NCBI RefSeq assembly: GCF_000340215.1
Contig: NW_006921540.1
Span: forward strand, 1,048,377 to 1,112,376
DNA from: Pseudocercospora fijiensis CIRAD86
Taxonomy: Eukaryota; Ascomycota; Dothideomycetes; Mycosphaerellales; Mycosphaerellaceae
Length of the DNA stretch: 64,000 bases
Direction: 5' to 3'
In this document: in pieces, positions 18,156 to 30,144 of the stretch
Position numbering within the stretch: the first letter of the stretch is position 1
Layout: each line of letters begins with the position of its first letter
Translations under genes and position numbers: made by a program
The notes under the pieces: model-generated
Told to the model about the DNA's origin: nothing
Database searches by the model: none
Seen by the model: only the letters and a program-made list of their open reading frames with translations

Positions 18156-21100
18156 GGGCGAGACTATTCGAGAATCCACCCCGGCTATTCGAGAATCTAC
18201 GGACCTAGGGCCGCTCCGGTCTCGGTGAGACCAAATTGGTAGTAATCCATATAGAATAATATCGCATGAAGACATGTGATGCCCTTGCTAGCTGCTCAGT
18301 AGAATAATAACGTAGGAAAGAAGAATTAAGTAAATAATAGACGTAGAATTCGATACTATAGCTAATCCTAACTGTTCTAGGTATACTACCTACCTAGCAA
18401 ATAAGGTTCTACTACCCTCGCATTAACGTATAGCTCCTGCTATACTAAATCAGTATAGCCTAAGATACCTACTAGCGCCGTAGGTACTAGTAGAGTCCTC
18501 GGAGAGGGCGGAGGCCCCTATATAGGTAAATAAGTAGATATAGGGTCTCTATCGCACTACCTATGCTTATAGCAGCCTACGTAGCAGTCTACGTTGTCTT
18601 TAACGCACTTGCACCTCCTATAGGCCGTTTTGCATATACAACCCTTACGTAAAGGTTGCCGTAGTACTAGTAGTAGTAGAGGTAGAATAGGCCTTCTAGG
18701 CTTAGCCTATCTTATCGCTTCTTGCTAGTCTATAGCCTTAGCGGCTTGTTTAATAAGCTTAGGTCTAGTTGCCTTACGCCGAGTCGACCGTATAAGCCGC
18801 TTATTAATCCGCTTAAGTAGCTCTAAGGTATAGTAAGTAGTAGTAGCCTCGTTGCTATTATAATCGCTCCTTAGTATTCGCTAGTACTTATTAAACTAGC
18901 CGATAGTAAGAATACCGGCTATAGACTCCTCGATTATTAGCATTTAGTATATACAATTTAGGCTATAGACCCTTCGATAGCACTAGGTGTACACTAATAG
19001 CCTATAACTATTAGACTTCCGCTTCTCGAGCTTACTACGTACGAGAGCCCTTCGCTCGGCTACCTTCCGTAGAGCGAAGGTGCTAATATAGCTAACAACC
19101 TCGGCATAGAGGGGGTCGTTTAAGAATACCGTTACTAGTCGTATAATCTCGAGTCTAACTATTGCTTAATAGCGGTTAACCTAGTGCTAGAAATAAGGCA
19201 CTATCCGGTTAACAAAGCTATAGATATTATTCTTATAGGTCGTTAACTATGCCTTAATGCTAGCGTAATAACCTTCTACTAGCGAGGTTGTTGTATTGCT
19301 AAAATAGCGTATCCTATTAATCTAGTATTTGACATAGTGCTATCGGTAAATCTACTATATATTAGCTATATAACTAGCTAGTATTTGCTAGTCCTTATTG
19401 TCCGAGTAGTCTCGTATAAGCTTACCTTTACTAGCGGCAATCTTGCCGCTCTCGAGGGCCTTCGAGTTAGTTATAAACGACTTAACCGACGGCGAGTTAA
19501 TAGCCTTGTTAAATAGGTCTATAAAGTCCTATATAGCTACACTTAATAGCCTCCGCCTTGTCGATAGATTAGGTAGCCTAGTACTAAGGAAGGCCTTCGC
19601 ATTAGCCTCTACTACGCGTCTAATATACTAGCGGTAGAGCTATATATACAAATAAGTCTAGTCGCTTGCTAGTACCTTAATTAGTGCCTTATTACGGTCA
19701 TGGATTATAAGCCGTAGCTCTTCTACACCGTATTCTAATAGCAACTCCTATATATAGCTAATAGCTATAGAATACTGTTTAGTTGCCTATCTAGGCATAA
19801 ATATAAGCGCTAAAGGGAAGGTTTAGTTAAACTAATTAAGTAAGGCGATTACAAGCAATAGTAAGCCGTATTCGTTAGTTTTGTAGGTGCAATCTATAAC
19901 TATAATATCCGGACAGTTCTTATAGATATTAATTATCTTAGGGTGCGAGAAATATAGCTATTCTAGCCGTTACTTACCGCTTAGTCTAGTGCTAATACCC
20001 TTCTATACGAAGTAGTTCTATTATAGGAGGTCCTCGATCGTCTTATCGACTACTAACTTACTAGCGAGTCGCAACTTCTTAGCCTTTTACTAGGCATTTG
20101 AGATGTCTCGTAAAGTAGCAGGTACGATAGGCGATTGCTAGTCTCTACTACTACCAAAACGGAGCTTAATAGCGGCCTTAATCTATCGATTAGTAACGCC
20201 TATAGACCTTAACTGCAATATAGCCTTAACAATCTCTATCGTACGAGCTCGGCGGCGGTAATTAGCTAGCGCTATTAGATAGACTGCTAGATAGTTGTAG
20301 TTAGAGCTATTAAATGTAAGAGACTAGGTGCTATTGTCGGGGTCCTTCTAGTCGTCCGTAGTAAGGGCTATAGACTAAGGGCAATCACACTTCTTTAAGC
20401 GGCCTTTACGAGTCTTAGCAGTAGGATAAAGAAGCCTTCTCTCGTTACGCTTCTTCTTTGCCGTCTCGCGTGATGCCGGTATTAAATACTTAGCGTAGCG
20501 CAGTAAGAAGGTCTAGTAAGTATAGTCCTTATTGCGCTTATAGCCGGTCCTTCTAAGCTTAAACCCCTTCTCTAGTGCGAATGTATCTATATAGTCCTCG
20601 GCTGCTACAATACTATTAAATACCTGGTTTTCGGGGTTCTCGATAGTTGCGTACGATCTAGGTTTATAAGCCTCTACCTCTAACTCGGACTAGTTACTGT
20701 ATTCGTCGTTATTGCTAAAGTTATAGGCTAGTTGTTAAGGAGACTCGATTTCTACCGAAGGAGGGCGTTGTTCTTGCTAACTAACCCCGCCTTCGCCGTT
20801 ATTACTATCGCTACTACTACTACTACTACTACTAACTTTAACTTCTTCTTCTTCTTTACTATTCTATTTACTACCCTTACTGCTTAGTAGCCTCTACCTC
20901 TTACTAGGTATAGCATATAGTATAAAGCGGATCGCTTTGTGCCCTACTTTGTACTATTCTAGCAAATCGTCGATAAAGGGGATAGTTAGGTTGAGGGTCT
21001 CGAAGGTACTATCTAGCTTACTAGCTAACTAGTTAGAGGGATTAAGACTATCGTATCTAGCCTTATACTAATAACTAATATAGCGCTACTCGTACGTCCG

Positions 21101-21594
21101 CTCGCTTTCCGCTACATCTTCCTAGAAGTCTAAGAGGAATTGCTTTAAATACTAACGGTCGACACCCTCCTAGTATTAGTAGGCTAGCTAGTATTTTAGT
21201 CTATATATCTGCTTAACCTATAATTTAAGGCCTCCGAGGTTACCTAGGTACGGCTCTCGCTCTTGCCGTAGCCTCTTACTACGCATTCTTTGCAGCTAGA
21301 AGACCTTCGGATTATACATATTACCCCTCTATTAAATAGCAGGCGTAGCGGCGGCGGCGGCGGTAGTAATAGTAGTAGTAGTAGCGGCGGCATTACACTC
21401 GGCTTGTAACTACGTAGAAGGGCTTAACAATATAGCTATCGATAGCGATAGTAAGGTTAAAACAGTAGTTAAAACAGCGGCGACAGTAAGGTCTAGCGGT
21501 AGAGAACATAACTAACAAATTTGCCTTAGGCCTCCTCCGCGATCGGACTATAGATTCTCGAATAGCCGGGATAGATTCTCGAATAGTCTCGCCC
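18156..21594 (-). mobile_element. Mutator-like element (MULE), 3439 bp, complete ends
   Basis: Terminal inverted repeats of about 45-50 bp (18156-18205 and 21545-21594) begin GGGCGAGACTATTCGAGAAT at both ends. They differ chiefly at a CAC/TAT triplet, as RIP would cause. Each TIR contains TATTCGAGAATC twice (18165-18176 and 18186-18197 on the left). The element is flanked by a perfect 9-bp duplication. The interior encodes a broken transposase on the minus strand. This is a direct structural definition and does not rest on homology alone. Confidence 0.9.
18300..21500 (-). pseudogene. MULE transposase, RIP-inactivated, with a C-terminal CXC-like Cys patch
   Basis: The minus strand from about 21.45 kb downwards reads as a transposase with stops at former Trp/Gln codons. 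At 19871-19894 it gives DCTYKTNE, followed by YGLLLLVIALL and FPLALIFMP, the first catalytic-Asp region of fungal MULE transposases. IIHDRNKAL near 19.69 kb fits the second conserved block. Near the C-terminus (18554-18640) is a cysteine-rich patch spaced like a CXC/TSO1-type motif: CxC, CxC, then CxxxC and a final Cys. The protein cannot be made because of the many nonsense codons. Confidence 0.75.
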
Positions 21595-21603
21595 GGCAGG
21601 CAC
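21595..21603 (+). repeat. 9-bp target-site duplication, right copy
   Basis: GGCAGGCAC, identical to 18147-18155. The next 18 bp (21604-21621) are the only pre-insertion sequence between this element and the following Tc1-mariner element. Confidence 0.9.
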
Positions 21604-21949
21604 GCGATCGATATTGTGCTATATCCGGGGTTGCGTTAGCTACTTTACCCCTAGCCCCGGGCTCGGGGATTCCGGCTATACGTAAAATCGCTTTTTCTTA
21701 GTAGGCTACACGTAAAACTCGACATAGTAGTATATTATATAGTATATAGACCGGGAAATTGAATTAGGGTGCGGTTAGGGTTAAGAAGCAGTAGATTTCC
21801 GTTATATTAGCGACTAAATTGCGACCGTAGATAGTTAAAATAGACCTACAATCGGCCTCCGCGTAAACCTCTTATTAACTAAGTAATTAATTACCTTATA
21901 AGTCGGTCTATAAGTCTATTATATAATTGCTATCTCTTATTATTATTAT

Positions 21950-23139
21950 TAACTAAATAGTTAACTACTATCTTAAGACTCTTCTAGCTTAATAGGGTTG
22001 TTCTTACTACTAGCGACCTCGCCTCGATAGCGACTAGTTTTCTTTAGAGGCTCGTAGAAATAGCGCTTTCGCTATACCGACTCCTAGCGCTAGCGAGGAT
22101 ATACTAAGTAAGGCTAAATTATAGTATATATAGTATCTTTATTAAGTAGTGCCTCGTCTTACTATAGCTAGTCGAGTCGGGTATTAGGCTCTTACGCGAA
22201 TAGGCTATTTAATCGCCGCTTAGTCTTAACGTCGGTCTACGTTAGTAGGTCGCCTTCGTCGTAGCTATAGGCGCGGCTCGGTAGAGATAATGTTCTTATT
22301 AGACTCTATATATAGGTAATATCGCCGCTCTTACTTGTATCGGTAGCTCGCCTATAATAGCTAATAATATTAGCGTATAGATTACTAGTCTTCTTTAATA
22401 TAGAGTTAGAGGTAAGAAGGCGCTTATCGAAGACTCGTTATAGTAGCTTATCGATAGACTATAGCTTAACGTCTATCTACTTAGTCTTACTATTATTGTT
22501 AAAGACAATACGGAAGGCCTTACTATACTTTAATCGATAAGTGCGCGCCTTGTTATAAGCACTCTCTGCCTTACGGAGAATCTTCTAGTATCTATTTGTA
22601 GCTATGTCCTTATCTTGCTAAGTAAGTTGTAAGCGTAACTCGTTAGCCTCGATAGCACCTACTCGAATAAGCCGGTTAGGCTATTCCTTCTAACGTTTCT
22701 TTGCTCGTTCGATAGTGCTTATAGACTAGTATTTACGCTTGTATTCCTTACCTTTATAGATAGCCGCGTTAACTAATATATTATACGCCTCTTCTACTGC
22801 TTTTATAGGTAACAAGGAAAACGGGTTAAATAGGTAGAATAATAGTAATAATAGTAATATACCCTACGGGACTAGGTTTAGATAAGAGCGTCGGAAGTCC
22901 TTGCGAGCTTATATAGCAATACGAGACGCCTTAATCGTACGAGGGCTAGTAGTAGTATATAGGAGCTATTATAGCAATTCGGGGGTCGGTATTCGCTAAG
23001 GTAGTAACGATAGCATACCTTAAGCAATTAGGTTCTCGAGTTCCTTAAGGTAGTAGCGACCGTTAGCGCGAGACTAGCCTTCTAGATCGACAATAGTAGG
23101 CTCTATAGAACGTTATTACTTAACCGACGCGATATGCTC
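21950..23139 (-). pseudogene. C-terminal extension of the pogo-like transposase, separated by the nested insertion
   Basis: The minus strand continues with a long Lys/Arg/Ala-rich, helix-forming reading (for example AAIYKGKEYKRKY and IRVGAIEANELRLQ) that has only TAG/TAA interruptions over much of its length. Before the retrotransposon landed, this was probably the distal half of the transposase ORF or a second ORF. I recognise no domain. Confidence 0.5.
23135..23139 (+). repeat. 5-bp target-site duplication (TGCTC), left copy
   Basis: TGCTC abuts the left LTR at 23140 and recurs at 30140-30144, just right of the other LTR. A 5-bp duplication fits Ty3/gypsy integration. Confidence 0.9.
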
Positions 23140-23448
23140 TATAAGGAAATAGGTATATAGCAACGTATAGAACACCCTCTACTAATCGCCGTAGTAGAAA
23201 GTAGAACTAAACCGTGCCTTTTTCAGAACAGGGCAGAGCGTTTACTATTAACTAGGCTACGTACGGATAGCACCTATACCGAGCTAGTAACCGAGTATGT
23301 CTATATAAGCGACCGAGCTTTTCCGCGTATACGCTAAGTAGGCTTTGCGCTAGCGAGACAGCACCGCAGTGCACGTAATAACATTACATAATTGTTATAT
23401 AGGCTTGCTAAGGCATAATAGGAGACTTTACTTGCTTAGGTTCTTATA
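23140..23448 (-). repeat. 3' LTR of the nested chromodomain element
   Basis: 309 bp, the same length as the other LTR. The differences I see between the two are all transitions (C/T or G/A), as expected from independent RIP of the two copies. Confidence 0.92.
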
Positions 23449-24009
23449 ATTATCTCCTTCCCCTAGTATAGCTATCCTAGCTATAGGGCAATATAGTAAA
23501 TTATACTATTTCTTACACTCTACGCTGCACTTGCGCTTCTTATACGCAACTGTCGCTAGGCTATAGTTGCTAGGCACGTTATAATTTGCCTCGTAGTTGC
23601 TTGTTTGTTTATAGATTTAAAGCGCGGCTGCTTCTAGTACTAACTAGAGGTTGCCTAAATTTCTAAGAACGCGGTAGCTACGCGAGAACGTAAGCTGTCC
23701 GAAAGCGAGGCGAGTATTTAAAGCATTCGAAGCCCGCTTAAAAACTTCTTCTTTTTCTAAGCGCTCCGAATACTACTTGCCTGCCCCCCGCCTACTCCCC
23801 TCTTACGCCCCCCTAGTATTACTTAAAGATTTTTCTTTTTTAAACATCTATCTAAAAAAAACATTACTAGTATAGCTACTCCTTCGCGTACCTTAGGTAA
23901 GCGCGCTATAGGCGCACCGCCCTCGATACCTACTACGCCTACCTAGCGCCCCCTAAAAGTCCTAGAGGGCTATACCTATTACTTTAGGTATATAATAGCT
24001 AATAGTACG

Positions 24010-24530
24010 TTTTCTCGCTACTTGCTACGCGTATATACTTCGCAACTAACTCGCTTTAGATAACCTATCTAAGCTCTACGTAGGCGGTAATATAGACCCT
24101 ACTACTAAGCGCAACTACGATCGCTACTATAGTAGCTACTATACCTATACGCCTATTACGGCACGCGCGCTAGTGTCGCTACTAGCCCGCATCCGCGCCG
24201 TACGCGCTACGCGCGACCTTTACGATCTAAACGGCTACGACTCCGTCGAGGAGTCTAGCGAGGCCTTAGAGGCACTCTAGGCTAACCTAGACGCTATCGT
24301 CGTACGTAGGTTTCTTATACGCTCCGCTTACGCTTCGTATGCTAACCTCCTTATTAGTTATCCTATCTACGCTCGACGCCTTCTATATTAATAAGAATAA
24401 GGTAACCCTAGGCGGCAAAGCCCTAGCCCGTAAGGGGGCCGCTAGCGGGTCCCTTACGGATGTTAACCTCCTTAGTGCCCTCGAGCATATCGGTACTAAC
24501 CTAGCTAGTTTAGTAGAGATTAGTTATTAG
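24010..24530 (+). pseudogene. Antisense reading frame between chromodomain and 3' LTR
   Basis: On the strand opposite gag-pol, about 120 codons read through with only Gln/Trp-type stops (including TKRNYDRYYSSYYTYTP and YDLNGYDSVEESSEALEAL). A second frame then continues with VTLGGKALARKGAASGSL, so a frameshift or splice lies near 24.35 kb. The product is not recognised. An accessory gene inside the retrotransposon is possible. Confidence 0.4.
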
Positions 24531-24839
24531 GTATAGTTTTTTCCTATAGCCTCGTCTTACCTACGCTTCGTATACTAACCGTACTAGAACCTCGCTTAGC
24601 GCGTCGGCGCTAAGGCCGTCGCTACTATCGATACCGCTATAGGCATCGAGTAGGAGGAGTCTAAGGAGGATTCTAAGGATAAGTAGAGTAGGCGGCCCGC
24701 CGTCGCTACGCCTACGCGGCGCCTTCTTTATATATGCTAGGCTAATAGGCCTTTTTTAGTAGCGAAACGAGCACGTATCTACTATTTTTTCTTAAGTTTC
24801 ATTTTCTTTTGTTTTAATTACTGCCTACGCTTACGCTTC

Positions 24840-27800
24840 GCTTAAGCTTCGAACTCGTCTAACGCTATAGAATCTTTAATATAAACAGCTAGCTCCTAAG
24901 TGTTATATTCTTTAGGCTAACCTCGCTACTTAACAAGGTAGTACGCCTTCCGCTTCTTTATCTTCTTTGCTACGATTGTTTCTACCTGCTACTTATCGCC
25001 TTTAGCGACGGGCATACTTACCTTATACTCCTCGCTATCGCGCCTATACTAAGGCTCGAGGAGGGAAACATAGAAAACATTATAGATCTTCGTACTTAAC
25101 GGCAGTGCTAGGCGGTACGCCTACGCTCTAACTACGTTAATAATGCGGAAAGGCTCTATATACTTCGGGCTAAGTTTCTTCTTTAGGACATCTAAGCTAA
25201 TATTCTTTGTCGATAGCAAGACTAAGTTACCTATACTATATATCTTAGCAGTATAGTATGCATTGTATTACTTAGCCTAGTATTCTGCTACTTTCTGCTA
25301 GCGTTCCGCAAGCGTCTTATATGCTTTCTGTAGGCGCTCCGTAGCGTCGATAGCTGCTAGTGCCCTTCCCTTAGTTAGCTCGTCCCGAGCTAGCAGCTTA
25401 TTCGCCCTTAGTATTAAATTAGGGTTAAAGCCGTAGAGCATCTTAAAGGGGCTTATACGCAACGTAGGATAAACGCTGTTATTGCAGGCAAACTCCGCCT
25501 AAGGTAATAGTTTAGCCTACTTATCCTAATTCTTAGAGTAATAGCATTGTAGGTATTACTCGAGGGTCTAGTTCGCGCGTTCGGTTTGCCCGTCGGTCTA
25601 AGGGTAGAAGGCTATGCTAAGCCTGCGCTTTATATACGCTTCGAAGCAGAAGTCGCTCTAAAACTAGCTAGTAAAAAGCGATCTACGATCGCTAACAATG
25701 CCTAATAGCACTCTAAAACGCCTAATTACCTCCCTTTAAAGGATATCTGCGAGTTCTACTACTATATACTTCTTCGTCGTTAGGATAAAGAGGCTTATCT
25801 TCGTATAGCGGTCGACTATTACGAGGATCGTAGTATATACGTAGGCACCGAGCTTGCTCGGCGGGAGATCGATAATAAAGTCTATCGTTAATTCTTGCTA
25901 TAGTCGGGTTAGTATAGGTAGCGTAGCGAGCTCGCTATATAGGCGATAGCGCTTCGCCTTCGACTATTAACAAATTCTATAGGTGCGGATATAGGCCGTA
26001 ATATCCTCGGCTATCTTCGGCTAGAAGTACTTTCGGCGTATTAGGTCTATAGTCTTAGCTATACTAAAGTGTCTAGCTAAAGGGTCGTCGTAGTACATAC
26101 GTATTAGCTGCGTACGTAATGCGTAGTCCTTAGGGATATATAGCGCATCGCCGTAGTAAATAAGGTCGCTACGACGAGAATAGCTAGGCGGGAGGTTAGA
26201 ACTACTTAACGAGGCTAAGCTACCCGACGGTGAGCTTGTCTCGTATAAGCCTCCTCCTCTCGCTTACTCTAACTATTGCAGAGTGCGTACGAAACTAAGG
26301 ATTATATTAGGTGTCTCGTAGTAGGGCCCGTTATTCCTAACGATAGTAGCCGCTACTCTTACGGGACTGCTAATAAAACTCTTGCGTTCCGCTAGCGCTG
26401 CACTAGCGTCTCGCATCCCTATATATATAATAGAGATACGTTTTATAATCGGCTCGATATCCTCGGGCAGATTTAACTATAAAGCTAGTTTCGACTATAA
26501 TATAGGGAGAAGGTTGTTTACCGCTTACGACTCGCTCTCGTAGTCGCTACGTCGTAAAGGCGTATCGGCTAGATTTCGTTTACTAGCCCGATGTTTAATA
26601 GTAAAGTCGAAAGGTATAAGAAAGGTTGCCTATCTTACCTACCTTCCGATAAGCTGCTTTATCTTTATAAAGCCCTTAAGATTAGCGTAGTCGACAACTA
26701 CGCGGGTCGTATGCTAAGCGCCGTCGAGGTATAAGCGCTAATGCTTAAAGGACTCGATAACCGCTAGGAGCTCCTAGTTATAGGTCTTATAATTCGTCTC
26801 GGCTAGGACTATTTTTCGTAACTAGAAGGCAATAGGGTACTAATTCCTATCTTCGCTCTATTGTAATATAATTCCTACTAAGGCAAACGCAGAGGCATCG
26901 GTCTCGATGCGTAGGGGCTTCGTAGGATTATAGTATCGTAATATCGAGGCCGAGCTAAAGGCAGCCTTTAGCTAGCGGAACGCTTACTCCTCGCTCTTAC
27001 CCTACGGGACCTACCCTAGCTTCCGGCTATTTACGGCACCTTTCGATAGGGCGGTTAGTAGTATAACGATCCGGGAGTAATTAGGGATAAACCTCCGATA
27101 GAAGTTATAGAATCCGAGGAAGGATTGAACCTCCTTTAGCGTTAATAGGCGAGGCTACTCGGTAATAGCGTTTACCCTACGCTAATCTATCGACACGCCT
27201 TCGGTACTAACGATAAACCTAAGGAATTCGACTTCTTTCTTCTAGAAGGAACATTTCTTTCTGTTCGTATATAAGGCGAACTTCCGGAGCCGCGTAAGGA
27301 TAGCGCGTACGTCTCGTACGTAGTCCTCTCGCGTTTTACTATAGACGAGAATATCGTTAAGGTAGACGACATAGCAAATATTAACTAGGCTAGCTAACGC
27401 CCTATTAATATACCCTTAAAACGTAGTAGGAGCATTAGTAAGCCTAAAAGGCATTACCTTATACTCGAAGTGCCCGTACCGCGTACGGAACGTAGTCTTC
27501 TACTCGTCGCCTCGCTTAATACAAATGCGGTAATATATATCCTAAAGGTCTAGGGACGTATACTATTCGGCGTCCTTAAGCCTATTAAGCGTTTCGCTAA
27601 TAAGAGGCAGGGGGTAACGATTTTTAATAGTAATCTCGTTTAGCCCCCTATAATCGACGTAGAGTCTTAGACTGCTATCCTTCTTTAGTACGAATAGGAT
27701 CGGCGTACTTGCCTCGCTTATACTAAGCTAGATCTAATCGTTATCTAAGGCTAAGCTTAGGTAATTACGAAGGTCGCTAAGCTCTCTTCCTAAAGAATAG

Positions 27801-29800
27801 TAGAGAGGTTTATATAGCGGCTTCGTTCCGGGGATTAGGTTAATCGTATACTCTACGTCTTCGGGGAGCTTGCGTCTCGCTTCGGGCGTTATTATAAAGA
27901 CGTCTTCGAAGTCTTTGAATTCTTCTAGTAAGGAGGAACCTTTAGCGATATCGCGGAGCTAGCGAACGCTAATCGTATATATATATAGGGCGTTACGTAT
28001 ATCCTTCTAGAATTCCTATAGTTCCCGTACGCGTATCGAACGCGCTACGGCTTCGTTCTTATAGGTCTAGGCATCCGTCGAGCTATCGACGATCACCTTT
28101 TAATCGCGCCTCTAAGGCCTACTAAGAATAATATTAGGGAGGGGCATCTCGAAAGCGTAGAACACTCCGGTAGTAATGCGTTCTTAGCCTATAGAGTCGG
28201 CGATCCGTAAGCGTAGATAATGCGCTCCGTAGTAGTATCCTCGGTCGCCCTAGAAACTATCGGCACTAGGTAGTACAGCGTTAACAATCCGCTAAGGCTA
28301 GTATCGTAGAACGAATTCTTAAGATACTATATTAATATTAGTGGTATTATCTAATAAGCATTCGATAGACACTTCCCCTTCTTACGTAACGATTGCTCCT
28401 CGTACGCGTCCCGTAGGTACTACTACTACTAAGCTACTTAGTTGAGACTCCGTACCTATCCCTAGCTCTTAGGAGGTACCTTGTCTTTTCCCTTAGCCTT
28501 CGGGTCGTTCTTCTTTTCCTTAGCGTTAGCGGCGACCTTGCGTACCGTAGGGTTGTCGTCTTTCTAGAGATAGCGGTTCGGGTACGCGTTCTTGTAATAG
28601 CCTTTCTAGCGATAGCTATAGCACTCGACCTTGCTAATATTATACCCGCCTTACGAGTTATCGCCCTTCGTATGCTTTCCGCCTACGCTACAGTCGCGAT
28701 TTGACTACTACTTGCAGGCCTAACTATTAGATCGACGCTTCTTACCTTTACTACCTCCGGTTTTATCGTAGTTACGATCCTTGCGTTTACTAGACGGCTT
28801 ATTAGGGGTCTCGATGCGCGTCGCAAGCTCTACGAGTTCGTAACGCGTCGTTAGCACCGTATAGTATTTAATAATCGCGCTGCGAATCGCCGGCTAGAGT
28901 TTAATAAGGAGATAGCGGATCCTATACTCCTCGCTATAGTCGCTAAGTTAGTCTTCGAGCACTGCGAGCTTAAGGGCAAAGCTTTAGACTAACTGTCCCT
29001 TACGCTAACGGGCCGCCTTATACTCGAGGGTTACGTCTAGTATACGGTTTATAGGGTCCCCGACGCAGTCCCGATAGAAGGTTTTAAAGTCCTAGTAGGT
29101 ATAATTCTATAGGTCCTTAAGGCTGTTTTTATTATACTATCGCTCCTACGTATCGCCTACGAGGTATATAATACTATAAAGCACCTTGCTTTCGTCCGTA
29201 TAATAGGTAGCTCCGGATAGTGTAAAGGTAATAGAAAGTTCTCTAAGGAATCGCCTCGACTCCTTAATCGTATCGCCTTTAAAGGGCTTAGGTTCCTTTA
29301 GACGAGGCTTAATAGCCGCAAGACTAGCGACTACGTAGCTTATACTAGGTATAGGGGCTACGCTTAGCGCACTTCTAGAAAGAGGTAGTCGATACGAGAC
29401 AGATTCAGCTCTCTAAGATTTAGGCCTCTAAATCGACTTGTTAGCTAATTCTTCCTCGTCCTTATCGTCGTCGTCGCCTAGGGGTAGGGTTATCGTAGGA
29501 CCCTCGCCGGCGGTACCGCTACTCGGAGCTAGCGCATTGCCTACGTCCCTAAGGGTACAAAGACGCGCATTCTCTCGCTTAGCTTCTTAAGCCTAGACTT
29601 CTAGCCTAAGCACTTCTTGCTTAGCTAGAAATCGTTCGAGCCGTAGGTAGGTCGCTTCTCGGCGCGCCTAGTATTCGGCTTCGTATTGTTGTATCGCCGC
29701 GTCGTTTTCTAATACTATCGGCGCTCCTAGGGCATTATTCTACGCGTTTCCCGCGCCCGGCGCGTTCGGATCGCTTGCGTTTATCTTTCGGGGTTTTATA
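24840..29800 (-). pseudogene. Gag-pol of the chromodomain retrotransposon, RIP-inactivated
   Basis: Landmarks on the minus strand, right to left. A CCHC zinc knuckle lies near 28.60-28.65 kb, with Cys codons turned to Tyr. The reverse transcriptase motif near 27.35-27.37 kb reads YLND instead of YLDD. An integrase core near 25.75-25.90 kb reads DFIIDLPPS and ILVIVDRYTK. A chromodomain at about 24.85-24.98 kb reads KAYYLVK, stop, RG, stop, PKEYNT, stop, EL, where the stops replace its aromatic Trp residues. A short open piece at 27187-27372 is the RT segment. Chromodomains target such elements to heterochromatin. Confidence 0.85.
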
Positions 29801-29830
29801 GGCCGCTACGAAGGGTAGACGGTTTAGAAC

Positions 29831-30139
29831 TATAAGGAAATAGGTATATAGTAACGTATAGAACACTCTCTACTAATCGCTATAGTAGAAAGTAGAACTA
29901 AACCGTGCCTTTTTTAGAACAGGGCAGAGCGTTTACTATTAACTAGGCTACGTACGGATAGCACCTATACCGAGCCGGCAACCGAGCATATCCGTACAAG
30001 CGACCGAGCTTTTCCGCGTATACGCTAAGTAGGCTTTGCGCTAGCGAGACAGCACCGCAGTGCACGTAATAACATTATATAATTGTTATATAGGCTTGCT
30101 AAGGCATAATAGGAGACTTCACTTGCTTAGGTTCTTATA
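29831..30139 (-). repeat. 5' LTR of the nested chromodomain element
   Basis: Direct repeat of 23140-23448. On the minus strand it would begin TG; RIP has changed this to TA. Confidence 0.92.
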
Positions 30140-30144
30140 TGCTC
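30140..30144 (+). repeat. 5-bp target-site duplication (TGCTC), right copy
   Basis: Matches 23135-23139 exactly and marks where the retrotransposon cut the pogo-like transposase gene. Confidence 0.9.

Larger units (their letters stand above)
23140..30139 (-). mobile_element. Ty3/gypsy retrotransposon with chromodomain (7000 bp), nested in the pogo-like element
   Basis: Two 309-bp direct LTRs (23140-23448 and 29831-30139) and a TGCTC duplication define a complete insertion. A purine-rich tract on the minus strand (GGGGAAGGAGATAAT) abuts the inner edge of the left LTR, so the element reads right to left. The domain order on the minus strand is gag, protease, reverse transcriptase, RNase H, integrase and chromodomain. 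All are broken by stops. Confidence 0.92.

Noticed and set aside
19443..19631. 62-codon plus-strand ORF in the MULE
   Set aside because: It is antisense to the recognisable transposase and has no content of its own.
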